Assembly (NCBI RefSeq): GCF_013409595.1
Contig: NZ_JACCBD010000001.1
Span: 744,001 to 808,000 of the forward strand
Direction of reading: 5' to 3'
Length of the DNA stretch: 64,000 bases
Source: Leucobacter aridicollis
GTDB taxonomy: Bacteria > Actinomycetota > Actinomycetes > Actinomycetales > Microbacteriaceae
Shown here: positions 1 through 8,393 of the stretch, piece after piece
Layout of the letters: each line of letters begins with the position of its first letter
Numbering within the stretch: position 1 is the stretch's first letter
The notes under the pieces: model-generated
Seen by the model: only the letters and a program-made list of their open reading frames with translations
Told to the model about the DNA's origin: nothing
Databases searched by the model: none
Program-made: the position numbers and the translations under genes

Positions 1-111
1 AGCGGCAAACCGCCCGATCCCCGGTTGTTGGCCCGAGGCCGACGGCCTCCTTGCGGTACCCAAAACCGATACCGCGTTCCATCCAGAAGACCTGTCACCA
101 AAGGAGTTGTC

Positions 112-2103
112 ATGGGTTTTACCGAAACGAGGTTCCCGAACGTGGAACCCGAAGCATTCATCCAGCGCCCGCTGCAGGAGCGGTTGCGCGTGCTCACCAC
201 GCAGTGGGCCGAGTGGGGCTTTGGCGCCGCTCGCAATATCTCCGTGCTCTACCTCGCAAAGGTCTTCGGCGCGTGGCTCATTGGCGGCGTGCTGCTCGTC
301 ACGCTCACGTCGCACCTGAACCCGCTCGATCCGGCGTCGTGGTGGATGAACCCGATCGTCTACCAGAAGCTGCTCGTCATGACGATGCTGCTCGACGCGA
401 TTGGTGTCGCCGGCTCGTGGGGCCCGCTCGCCGGTAAATTTGGCCCGCTCACCGGGGGGATCCTCTTCTGGTCCAGGCCTGGAACGATCAAACTCAGCCC
501 CTACAAATGGATCCCGTTCACCGGCGGGAACCGGCGGACAGTGTTCGACGTGTTCCTGTATTACGGGTTCCTGTTCGCCATGGGCACGGCGCTCCTCCTG
601 CCAGGCCAGACCGCGGCCGAGCTACCGGCGCTCGGCAGGTTCCAGGCCTACCTCACGGATCCCGCGAACGGCGTCCCGGTCTGGCTGACGCAGCACGCCG
701 AGAGCTTCCTGCTCATTCAGACGACGCCGCTCGTGCTCGCGGTCGCACTGCTCCTCATCATTGGACTGCGAGACAAGACGATCTTCCTCGCCGCCCGCGC
801 CGAGCAGTACCTGCTGCCGATCGTCTTCTTCATCGTGTTCCCGCACTTCTTCGAGGTCACGGACATGATCATCGCACTGAAGATCTTCCTCGTCACCGTC
901 TGGGTCGGAGCCGGCTTCTCGAAGCTCAACCGGCACTTCAGCCTGGTGATCCCGCCGATGCTCAGCAACACCCCGTTCTGGCCGCCGCGCTGGCTGAAGA
1001 AGTCGATGTACAAGGACTTCGCCGGTAGCGACCTGCGGCCGAGCCGGCCGGCACACCTCATCGCCCACGTGCTCGGCACGATCGTCGAGATCGGCGCACC
1101 GCTCGTGATGCTGTTCGTCGCTGGCAGTGCGCTCGGCGGCCAGCTCACCGTGACGCTCGCGACGCTGCTCATGGTCGGGTTCTGCCTGTTCATCATCTCG
1201 ACCTTCCCTCTCGCTGTGCCGCTCGAATGGAACATGCTGTTCGCGATCTGCGCCGTCGTCTTCTTCATCGGGTACCCGAACGGTGTGGGGTTCAGCGTGT
1301 TCGACATGTCGCAGCCGTGGCTGCCGTTCGCCGTCATCGCGATCCCGGTGTTCTTCGTCATCTTCGGCAGCATCCGCCCCGACAAGGTGTCGTTCCTCGC
1401 TTCGCTCCGCCAGTACGGCGGCAACTGGGCCTCTGCGCTATGGGCGATCCACCCCGACGCTGAGCACAAACTGCACCGCGTGCACCGGCCGACGACCGAT
1501 CAGATCGACCAGCTCCAGACGATGGGGCTGCCGTATCCGGTCGCCGAGACCTTCCTGCAGATGACCATCGGCTGGCGCTCACTGCACTCGCAGGGGCGAG
1601 GACTGTTCTCCGTGCTCCTCGAAGACGTGCCAGACATCGACCACCGCCGCGTGCGAGAGGCCGAGTTCGGGTGCAACGCGATGATCGGCTTCAACTTTGG
1701 GGAGGGGCACTTCCACAACGAGGAACTGATCGCGGCCATCCAAGAGCAGGCACAGTTCGAACCTGGCGAGTTCATCGTCGCCTGGGTCGAGTCGGAAGCG
1801 CTGTGGAGCGGCATCCAGGAGTATCGCCTCATCGACGCCGCGCTCGGCGTCGTCGAGCGCGGCCACTGGCGGGTGAAGGACGCGGTTGCGGCACAGCCGT
1901 GGCTGCCCGACGGGCCGATCCCGCTCACCGTGACCTGGCGCTCGCCGCAATTCGAGCAGCTCCGGTTCACCGCAACCGATATTGTTGGGCCAGACGCGGC
2001 CCCAGCGCCGCTCGACGACGCAGTGACGCTCGGCGTTGACACCGCCGCGCTCACCCAGTTCGTCGCAGAATCCGAGCAACTCGTGGAGGTACGGAAGCCA
2101 TGA
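112..2103 (+). CDS. DUF3556 family multi-pass membrane protein
   Basis: This 663-residue protein has a hydrophobic N-terminal two thirds with about ten predicted membrane segments, including stretches near residues 45-70, 150-175, 200-220 and 235-265, and a soluble C-terminal part of roughly 200 residues. The pattern matches the DUF3556 family of actinobacterial membrane proteins, whose function is unknown. I chose the ATG at 112 because AAGGAG lies 6 bases upstream at 101; the frame stays open to 25 but has no ribosome site there. The stop overlaps the next gene by ATGA, so it is co-translated with a CrtI-like flavoprotein. A joint role in lipid or isoprenoid oxidation is inference only. Confidence 0.8.
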   Translation: MGFTETRFPNVEPEAFIQRPLQERLRVLTTQWAEWGFGAARNISVLYLAKVFGAWLIGGVLLVTLTSHLNPLDPASWWMNPIVYQKLLVMTMLLDAIGVAGSWGPLAGKFGPLTGGILFWSRPGTIKLSPYKWIPFTGGNRRTVFDVFLYYGFLFAMGTALLLPGQTAAELPALGRFQAYLTDPANGVPVWLTQHAESFLLIQTTPLVLAVALLLIIGLRDKTIFLAARAEQYLLPIVFFIVFPHFFEVTDMIIALKIFLVTVWVGAGFSKLNRHFSLVIPPMLSNTPFWPPRWLKKSMYKDFAGSDLRPSRPAHLIAHVLGTIVEIGAPLVMLFVAGSALGGQLTVTLATLLMVGFCLFIISTFPLAVPLEWNMLFAICAVVFFIGYPNGVGFSVFDMSQPWLPFAVIAIPVFFVIFGSIRPDKVSFLASLRQYGGNWASALWAIHPDAEHKLHRVHRPTTDQIDQLQTMGLPYPVAETFLQMTIGWRSLHSQGRGLFSVLLEDVPDIDHRRVREAEFGCNAMIGFNFGEGHFHNEELIAAIQEQAQFEPGEFIVAWVESEALWSGIQEYRLIDAALGVVERGHWRVKDAVAAQPWLPDGPIPLTVTWRSPQFEQLRFTATDIVGPDAAPAPLDDAVTLGVDTAALTQFVAESEQLVEVRKP

Positions 2104-3545
2104 CCACAGCGGTCGTAGTGGGAAGCGGGCCCAACGGGCTCGCTGCCGCGACCGTGCTTGCCCGCGCCGGCGTCGACGTCACCGTCGTCGAGGCCGCGAA
2201 CCACCTCGGAGGGGGAGCTCGCTCAGTCGAGTCCCCCCTCGCCGGGCTCGTGCAGGACCACTGTGCCGCCGTGCACCCGATGGCGCCCGGCTCGCCGTTC
2301 TTCAAAACGCTCGACCTGCCAGCGATGGGGGTGGAATGGGCGTACGCGCCGATCGACGCCGCGCACCCGCTCGACCGTGGCGAGCCCGGAATCCTGCGCA
2401 CCTCAATCGCCGACACCGCCGCCGGCCTCGGGCGCGACGGCTCCCGCTGGGCCGCCGCGTTCGGGCCCTCGGCTCGCGCGTTCGACAGGCTGTCGGGCGT
2501 CATCATGGCGCCAATGCTGCGCGTGCCGCGGCACCCGATCCTGCTCGCCCGCATGGGGCTCGTCGCCGGCCCACCGCCCGCGCTCGTCGGGAAATTCTTC
2601 CGTGAGGAGCGCACCCGGGCGCTGTTCATGGGGGTCGCGGCGCACGCGCTGCAGCCGCTCACGCAGCCACTCGTGACGGGCATCGGAGCCGGAATCATCA
2701 TCGTCGGGCACGCCGTCGGGTGGCCCGTCGTGAAGGGCGGCACCGGCGTCTTCACCGACGCGCACATCGCGCTGCTGCGCGGCCTCGGCGTGCGGTTCGA
2801 GACCGGTCGCCGCGTTACTCGACTGCACGAGCTTCCCCCGCGCGACATTACGATCCTCGACGTGCATCCGCGCGCCGCCGCGAGCATTCTCACCGCGCAG
2901 CAACCCGATCAGGATCGCCGGGCGTACCGCAGATTTGCTCCCGGACCGGCGGCCTTCAAGGTTGACTTCGCGGTCTCGGGCGGGGTGCCCTGGCGCGACC
3001 CCGAGATCGCGCAGGCGGGCACCGTTCACGTTGCGGGCAGCGCGGCGGAGATCATCGCCGCCGAGCGCGACATCGCCGCCGGCCGGATGCCGGAACGGCC
3101 GTTCGTGCTCGTCGGGCAGCAGGCCGCAGCCGACCCCGCGCGAGCGAACGGCGAGATCCATCCGGTGTATGCCTACGCGCACGTGCCGAACGGCTACCCG
3201 GGCGACGCGACGGAGCAGATCATCGCGCAGATCGAGCGGTTCGCGCCGGGATTTCGAGAGCGGATCGTCGGCCTCAGCGCTCGCACGCCGGCCGAGAGTG
3301 AGGCCGAGAACGCGAACTTCATCGGCGGCGATATCCTCACCGGTGCCAAGTCGCCGCTGCAGTTCCTCCTCGGACCACGGTTGAGCGCCCAGCCCTACGA
3401 CACCGGGACGCCCGGCGTCTACCTCTGCTCGGCCGCGACGCCGCCCGGCCCGGGGATACACGGCATGGGCGGCTTCAACGCGGCACACCGCGCACTTGAC
3501 GTGCTGCAGCGCGGGCCTCGCGTTGCAACCCCGGTGCAGTCGTGA
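2100..3545 (+). CDS. NAD(P)/FAD-dependent oxidoreductase, CrtI/phytoene-desaturase-like
   Basis: A 481-residue flavoprotein. Residues 5-35 form a classic FAD-binding Rossmann fold (VVGSGPNGLAAA, then an acidic strand end VVEAANHLGGGA). The C-terminus has the second FAD-binding signature expected in the phytoene desaturase/amine oxidase superfamily (GVYLCSAATPPGPGIHGMGG). The family removes hydrogens from isoprenoid, lipid or amine substrates. The substrate cannot be read from sequence, and no carotenoid genes lie nearby. It overlaps the upstream membrane protein by 4 bases and the downstream PucR regulator by 4 bases, so the three genes form one tightly coupled operon. Confidence 0.82.
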   Translation: MTTAVVVGSGPNGLAAATVLARAGVDVTVVEAANHLGGGARSVESPLAGLVQDHCAAVHPMAPGSPFFKTLDLPAMGVEWAYAPIDAAHPLDRGEPGILRTSIADTAAGLGRDGSRWAAAFGPSARAFDRLSGVIMAPMLRVPRHPILLARMGLVAGPPPALVGKFFREERTRALFMGVAAHALQPLTQPLVTGIGAGIIIVGHAVGWPVVKGGTGVFTDAHIALLRGLGVRFETGRRVTRLHELPPRDITILDVHPRAAASILTAQQPDQDRRAYRRFAPGPAAFKVDFAVSGGVPWRDPEIAQAGTVHVAGSAAEIIAAERDIAAGRMPERPFVLVGQQAAADPARANGEIHPVYAYAHVPNGYPGDATEQIIAQIERFAPGFRERIVGLSARTPAESEAENANFIGGDILTGAKSPLQFLLGPRLSAQPYDTGTPGVYLCSAATPPGPGIHGMGGFNAAHRALDVLQRGPRVATPVQS

Positions 3546-4882
3546 CTGGCCGGGGAAGCGACGGTGCGACCGCCCCCGCCGCTGCCGCCGCACCGCGCCG
3601 GACCGCCAGGCCGGAGTCGGCCGCCCACGACCTGCAGCTTCGTGAACTCATTGCGCGCATCGGGTATGCGCTCCAGGAGGAGACTCCGCAGATCGTCGAC
3701 GAGATGACCGGACTGCTCTCGGATCGGGTCGCTGGCCTCGACCAAGACGCGCAACTCGTGCAGATGCTGCGCGCGAGCGTCGACGGAAACGTGTGGACCA
3801 TCGGGCACATCCTCACGAACGACATCGCAATCGAATCAGTCCAACCGAGTACGGCCGCCGTCGAGTACGCCATGCGGCTCGCCCAGCGAGACGTGCAACT
3901 CGGGTCGCTCACCCGGGCCTACTACCTGGGGCAGTCGATGGTCGTCCGCCGAGGTATCGACATGGTCGACGCCCTCGGGCTCGACGATCAAGACCTGCAG
4001 ATGAACCTCGTGCGCCGCATCACCGACGTGATCCACAACTACATCGACTGGATGCTGCAGTACGTGACGAACGTCTTCGTCGCCGAGCAGGCAAAATGGT
4101 GGACCGCTCGCGCAGTGACGAACGCCGCCGCAGTCCTGAAAACCCTGCGCGGCGAGCCGATCTCATCCGCCGGGTTCGAGGCGCGCACGAAGTACTCGCT
4201 CGACCAACACCACGTTGCGCTCATCGCCTGGCTCGAGTTCGACAACTCCACGACCGAAGACCAGCGTCAGGTCGACCAGCTGCTCAGGCGGGTCGCCGCG
4301 ATCCTGCAGTCAACGAAGCCGCCGCTCATCACCGCCGCCGACCGCACGACGGCGTGGGCGTGGGTCGCCACCCCGACCCCGGAGCTCGCCGACGATGCCC
4401 TCGCACGCGTCGCGAGGCTTGCGGAGTCTGCCGAGGCCAACAACGTCCGCGTCGCAATCGGGGTTCCCGGCAGCGGGGTCGCCGGCTTCAGACGCAGCCA
4501 CGAGCAGGCCGCGAAGGCGCGGCTGGTCGCGCTCGGCGCGCAGCGGTTCCGCGAGGCTCAGCTCGTGGCGTTCAGCGACCCGGACGTCGGGTTCCTGTCG
4601 CTCCTCATGCACGACACGAAGAGTGCGGTCACCTGGACCCGCGAGGTCCTGGGCGACGTGGCCTCTGAAGGGGAGCAGCAGACCGCACTCCGTGAGACGC
4701 TTGCGACGTTCTACGCGACCGGCGAGAACTCCTCGAAGACGGCCGAGCTGCTCGGGCTGCACCGCAACACCGTGCGCCAGCGGGTTGCGAAGTTCGAGTC
4801 TGAGCGCGGCGGCAGGCGGGCCGACGGCATGGAAATCTCGCTCGCGCTGAAGCTCTTTGACCTGCTCGGCGAGGGCAGCTGA
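3542..4882 (+). CDS. PucR/CdaR-family transcriptional regulator
   Basis: This 446-residue protein starts at GTG 3542 and overlaps the preceding stop (GTGA). The C-terminal 70 residues contain the PucR-type helix-turn-helix (ATFYATGENSSKTAELLGLH, then RNTVRQRVAKFE). The middle resembles the GGDEF-like CdaR region and the N-terminal third is helical. PucR proteins usually control catabolic genes in response to a pathway metabolite. Here it is the last gene of the operon it probably controls, so autoregulation together with the membrane protein and flavoprotein is a reasonable inference. The effector is unknown. Confidence 0.83.
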   Translation: MTGRGSDGATAPAAAAAPRRTARPESAAHDLQLRELIARIGYALQEETPQIVDEMTGLLSDRVAGLDQDAQLVQMLRASVDGNVWTIGHILTNDIAIESVQPSTAAVEYAMRLAQRDVQLGSLTRAYYLGQSMVVRRGIDMVDALGLDDQDLQMNLVRRITDVIHNYIDWMLQYVTNVFVAEQAKWWTARAVTNAAAVLKTLRGEPISSAGFEARTKYSLDQHHVALIAWLEFDNSTTEDQRQVDQLLRRVAAILQSTKPPLITAADRTTAWAWVATPTPELADDALARVARLAESAEANNVRVAIGVPGSGVAGFRRSHEQAAKARLVALGAQRFREAQLVAFSDPDVGFLSLLMHDTKSAVTWTREVLGDVASEGEQQTALRETLATFYATGENSSKTAELLGLHRNTVRQRVAKFESERGGRRADGMEISLALKLFDLLGEGS

Positions 4883-4894
4883 GACGGGTTCGGC

Positions 4895-4944
4895 TCCGAC
4901 AGGGTCCGACAGGCTCCAACAGGATCCATCGGGCTCCAGCCAGC
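4895..4944 (+). repeat. degenerate 10-bp tandem repeat, five units
   Basis: Five consecutive 10-base units begin with TCC (tccgacaggg, tccgacaggc, tccaacagga, tccatcgggc, tccagccagc). The first two differ only in the last base and later units drift. The array begins just after the PucR stop and runs directly into the long palindrome at 4947. A role is not evident; replication slippage in a non-coding gap is the simplest reading. Confidence 0.6.
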
Positions 4945-4946
4945 AA

Positions 4947-5004
4947 CTTTCTCTACGTTTTGACGTACTTCGGGGGCCGCAACTACGTCAAAACGTAGAG
5001 AAAG
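4947..5004. repeat. long perfect palindrome, copy 1 (21-bp arms, 16-base loop)
   Basis: The arms at 4947-4967 (ctttctctacgttttg, then acgta) and 4984-5004 are perfectly complementary, around the loop cttcgggggccgcaac. A nearly identical element occurs at 10643-10706 with the same loop. It lies where two genes converge and could act as a bidirectional terminator, though it has no T-tract. Being repeated with a conserved loop, it may also be a REP/MITE-like element. The right arm contains the stop codon and last codons of the minus-strand gene that ends at 4988. Confidence 0.8.
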
Positions 5005-6751
5005 CTGGGGCGGCCCGCGCTGCGAGTTCGAGCTGAAGCGAAATCAGCAGCCTGTCCTCCGGCCGGCTGAGGTCGAGCCCTGCGACGTCTTGTGCGCGCT
5101 GGAGCCGGTAGCGAAGCGTGTTCGGATGCACACCAAGGTCGCGTGCCGCCTCCCGAGCATTGAAGCCAGTGGTTACGTATCCCCGCAGGCTGACGACGAG
5201 CTCCGCACCGTGTCGTTCGTCATACGCCCGGAGGGCCTCCATGCGCGGGTCGACAAGCTCAGGGTGTGCTCCCAGCAGCGCGAAGGCCTCCCGGAGTAAC
5301 ACGGAGGTGCGCGACTGCGTGAGTGAGGTCACCCGTGTGTGGCTGCCGTCGATCGCGTCCAACACCCTGTCGGCCTCCGCACGGGCTTCGGCGACCTGCT
5401 CGAAACTGGTGACCGGTGTGACGATCGCGATCCGCATCGGCGTGGCTGGCTCCGCGACGGATCGGGCCGCAGCGGCATCGAACTTGGCGACGAGCATTTC
5501 GGCCCATTCCTCGATCCGGTGGCCCGTCGCAAGGTGCGGCAGCAGCACGTAGGCACGCTCGCCGAGCAGCACAAACCGTGCTTGGGGCGCGAACGCCCCG
5601 ACGTGCAGCCGCAGCAACTTGGCAAGCCCAGCGACCGCGGCCGACCCCGCACCCGTCGCCAGCCCGGCAGCCTGCGCCAACCTGGGCGTTCCGCCCATGC
5701 CCGCGCGCCCGGGACGCTCTTCGGGCGCGCTCGGGAGGGCGACACCGATGACGGCTGCCTCCCCGAGGTTTGGCAGCGCGAGGAAGGCCGCAGCTGTGCC
5801 CGAATCGATCCCGCCGCGCTCGCCGAACACTCGCTGCAGCATGAGCTCGGTCGCCGACGGCGCTTCGAGCGCCCTGGTGAGGACGCGGGCCGCGGCCGAC
5901 GCGCCACCGCGCACGACGGTCTCGGCGTCTGGGCTGAAGCCGCGAGCGCCCTCCTGCACCCAGATCGAGCCGATGAACTGGCCGCTCGGCGAGTGGATTC
6001 CGGTAACGAGTCGTGGCCGCATTCCGAGCTCGTCATGGGCTGGCACGTACACGACCTCTTGCGTGTTCTGGATCTGCTTGACGACGCCCCAGGCGCCGAG
6101 CAATACCATGGAGTCCTCGGGGGCGACGCGGCCGAGAATCGCGCGCTCACGGAGCCCGTCTGCCGTGCCGTCGGACGGGGAGTAGGCGAGCACGCTCGAA
6201 TCGGGGCGCTCGATCGTCACCATGCCGCCGGCGCCGGCCGCGATGACCGAGGCGAGCTCTGCGAGATCCCAGAACGCCGCGTTGGCGCCAGCGCCTGGCG
6301 CGTCGGCATCCTGGGCGTGCGCACGGTCGAGGCTGCGGTGGATCGCCGCAAGCAGGAGATCCCACCGGGCCATTCGATCCACGACGATGAGTGCGAGCCC
6401 GGCCTCGGCGGCCGCGCTACGCAGTCCGGCGTCGGCGATATCTTCCTTGATGACCAGCGCGACGGGACGCTCTGTGATCGGCCGCGACCGCAACCCCTGA
6501 AGCCAGATCAGAACCTCGGTGGTCGGTACCCCGACGGGAAGCACCAGGTCGGCAGGTGGCGAGGAAGGGATCGCGGAGGTGATGTCCGATGATTCCGCGA
6601 GCGAGACTGACTGTACCCACACGGCCGGTGCCGAACCGGCTGGAACCACCTCCCGCACGGCGGCGTCGAGTGCGGTTGCGACTTCGGCGAGTGGGATCGC
6701 CCCGTCTCGCAACTGCCCGGCCTCCTCCGCGCGCGCGAACTTTCCGTACAT
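4988..6751 (-). CDS. PucR-family transcriptional regulator (divergent from brnQ operon)
   Basis: A 587-residue regulator. The last about 60 residues form the PucR helix-turn-helix (NAREAARDLGVHPNTLRYRL). The N-terminal about 150 residues resemble the PucR/purine-catabolism N-terminal domain, followed by a GAF/CdaR-like central region. It is transcribed away from the micro-ORF/brnQ operon, with about 145 bases between the two starts, so it is the natural candidate regulator of that operon. The last residues (AFSTF and the stop) are encoded inside the palindromic repeat at 4984-5004, suggesting the repeat landed in, or replaced, the original gene end. The effector is unknown; an amino or imino acid is likely from context. 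Confidence 0.82.
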   Translation of the reverse strand: MYGKFARAEEAGQLRDGAIPLAEVATALDAAVREVVPAGSAPAVWVQSVSLAESSDITSAIPSSPPADLVLPVGVPTTEVLIWLQGLRSRPITERPVALVIKEDIADAGLRSAAAEAGLALIVVDRMARWDLLLAAIHRSLDRAHAQDADAPGAGANAAFWDLAELASVIAAGAGGMVTIERPDSSVLAYSPSDGTADGLRERAILGRVAPEDSMVLLGAWGVVKQIQNTQEVVYVPAHDELGMRPRLVTGIHSPSGQFIGSIWVQEGARGFSPDAETVVRGGASAAARVLTRALEAPSATELMLQRVFGERGGIDSGTAAAFLALPNLGEAAVIGVALPSAPEERPGRAGMGGTPRLAQAAGLATGAGSAAVAGLAKLLRLHVGAFAPQARFVLLGERAYVLLPHLATGHRIEEWAEMLVAKFDAAAARSVAEPATPMRIAIVTPVTSFEQVAEARAEADRVLDAIDGSHTRVTSLTQSRTSVLLREAFALLGAHPELVDPRMEALRAYDERHGAELVVSLRGYVTTGFNAREAARDLGVHPNTLRYRLQRAQDVAGLDLSRPEDRLLISLQLELAARAAPAFSTF

Positions 6752-6896
6752 AGTGATAATAATAGCGATGCTGATTGGTCACATTAACCGAGGAGTGGGG
6801 CATCGTTGCTGTGGTTGCATTGAGCGGACGTGCGGACGGCCCAGCCGCTGGGCCTCATCCGCCGCCAGATTTCTTTGCCAGCTCAAGGAGGAGAAC

Positions 6897-6980
6897 GTGC
6901 AACTCATGCCGTACGCGCTCGAGGGATACTCGCCCCGCGCAGACCACACCACGCGCCCCGCAGCAGGAGGGAACCGATGA
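6897..6980 (+). CDS. 27-residue micro-ORF coupled to brnQ
   Basis: A GTG codon at 6897 follows a perfect AAGGAGG (6885-6891) by 5 bases. It opens a 27-codon frame (MQLMPYALEGYS at the start, rich in P, R and G toward the end). Its TGA overlaps the brnQ ATG as ATGA at 6977-6980. The ribosome site is the strongest in this region. The peptide has no membrane segment, so it does not resemble the small MetS-type subunits of other carriers. It may be a translational coupler, a leader peptide or a small functional protein. I do not recognise it. Confidence 0.5.
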   Translation: MQLMPYALEGYSPRADHTTRPAAGGNR

Positions 6981-8386
6981 CCGGCGACCGCAAGCTGTCC
7001 CCATTCCAGATGCTTGCCCTCGGGCTCCTGCTGTTCGCCATGTTCCTCGGAGCAGGCAACACGATCTTTGCGCCCATGGTCGGGCAGGCAGCTGGCAGTG
7101 AGATGTGGATCCCAATGTCGGGCTTTCTCATCACCGGCGTCGGCCTCGTGCTCCTCGCGATCGTCGCTCTGACGATGGCGGGCGGCACCGTCGAACAGCT
7201 CGCTTCGCGCGTGCATCCCGTGTACTCGTTCGTGTTCTGCATCCTGCTGTTTCTCGCGCTTGGGCCGCTCTACGTAAACCCGCGTACGACCTCTGTCGTC
7301 TACGAGATCTCGGTGAAGCCGATTCTCGGCCCAGAGCTCACGCAGGGTGCCTGGCCGCTCATCATTTTCTCGATGATCTTCACGCTGCTCGGCGTCTACC
7401 TCTCGCTCACCCCGTCGAAGCTTGTCGACCGCGTTGGCAAGGTCATCACGCCGATCTTCTCGGTGTTGCTCATCATCGTCGTCGTCAAGTCCCTCATCAC
7501 CCCGATGGGCGAGCTGCACCCCGCGGTCGACCCCTACAAGAACGGTGCGTTCATCAAGGGATTCACCGAGGGCTATCTCACGATGGACGCGCTCGCAGCC
7601 CTGGTATTCGCGGGCGTCTTCATCCAGTCGATTCGCGGCCAGGGCATCACGACCCGCAAGGGCATCTCGTTCACGTTCTTGAAGGCCGGCATCATCACCG
7701 TCATCGGCCTCGCGCTGCTGCACATCTCGCTCGCCTGGATCGGTGGTTCGAGCGTCGACTCGATCGGCCGCCCCGACAACGGCGGAACCGTCATCGCCGA
7801 GGCCGCCCGCACGCTGCTCGGCTACCCGGGCGTGCTGATGATCGGTCTCGTGATCTTCCTCACCGGCATCACGACGCTCGTCGCGTGCCTCACTGCGGTC
7901 GCTGACTACTTCGCCAAGCAGTTCCCCAAGGTGTCCTACAAGGCGTGGGTATGGATCCACGCCACCGTCGGCCTCGTCATCGCGAACTTTGGGCTGCAGG
8001 CCGTGCTCTCCGCTGCGCTTCCGATCCTCTTCCTGCTCTACCCGCTCGGCATGACCCTCATCGTGCTCGCGCTCCTCGACCGCTTCTTCGGCGGGCGTCG
8101 CGCGGTCTACGTCGGGGCGACGATCGGGGCCGGATCGATCGCGATCCTCGACGCGGTGAAGGCTTCCGGCAACTTTGTCGACGAGCTCAACGGCTTCTTC
8201 TCGTGGCTTCCCATGTTCGCCGACAACGGCGGATGGATCATCCCCGCCGTGCTCGGCGGCGTGATCGGCTACATCGTCGGGGTGGCGAAGGGTGAGCCCG
8301 CGATCGACCGGACCGCGCACATCTCCGTGATTGACGCACCCGTCACCGACAACTCTGAGGCGCGTGCCTCCTCACGAAAGGCGTAA
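6977..8386 (+). CDS. brnQ: branched-chain amino acid carrier, BrnQ/LIVCS family
   Basis: This 469-residue integral membrane protein has about 12 hydrophobic segments. Near residues 20-35 it has the LIVCS signature region (FLGAGNTIFAPMVGQAAG). Family members are Na+- or H+-coupled importers of leucine, isoleucine and valine. The start at 6977 is set by GGAGGG at 6966-6971 and by the ATGA overlap with the upstream micro-ORF. Downstream genes encode amino-acid-oxidising and imino-acid-type enzymes, so the true substrate may be another hydrophobic or D-amino acid. The divergent PucR protein is the likely regulator. Confidence 0.85.
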   Translation: MTGDRKLSPFQMLALGLLLFAMFLGAGNTIFAPMVGQAAGSEMWIPMSGFLITGVGLVLLAIVALTMAGGTVEQLASRVHPVYSFVFCILLFLALGPLYVNPRTTSVVYEISVKPILGPELTQGAWPLIIFSMIFTLLGVYLSLTPSKLVDRVGKVITPIFSVLLIIVVVKSLITPMGELHPAVDPYKNGAFIKGFTEGYLTMDALAALVFAGVFIQSIRGQGITTRKGISFTFLKAGIITVIGLALLHISLAWIGGSSVDSIGRPDNGGTVIAEAARTLLGYPGVLMIGLVIFLTGITTLVACLTAVADYFAKQFPKVSYKAWVWIHATVGLVIANFGLQAVLSAALPILFLLYPLGMTLIVLALLDRFFGGRRAVYVGATIGAGSIAILDAVKASGNFVDELNGFFSWLPMFADNGGWIIPAVLGGVIGYIVGVAKGEPAIDRTAHISVIDAPVTDNSEARASSRKA

Positions 8387-8393
8387 CACCCGC

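Noticed and set aside
6779..8320. Minus-strand open frame of about 500 codons over brnQ
   Set aside because: The Asp/Glu/Arg/His-rich shadow lacks any family pattern, whereas brnQ has 12 membrane segments and a carrier signature.
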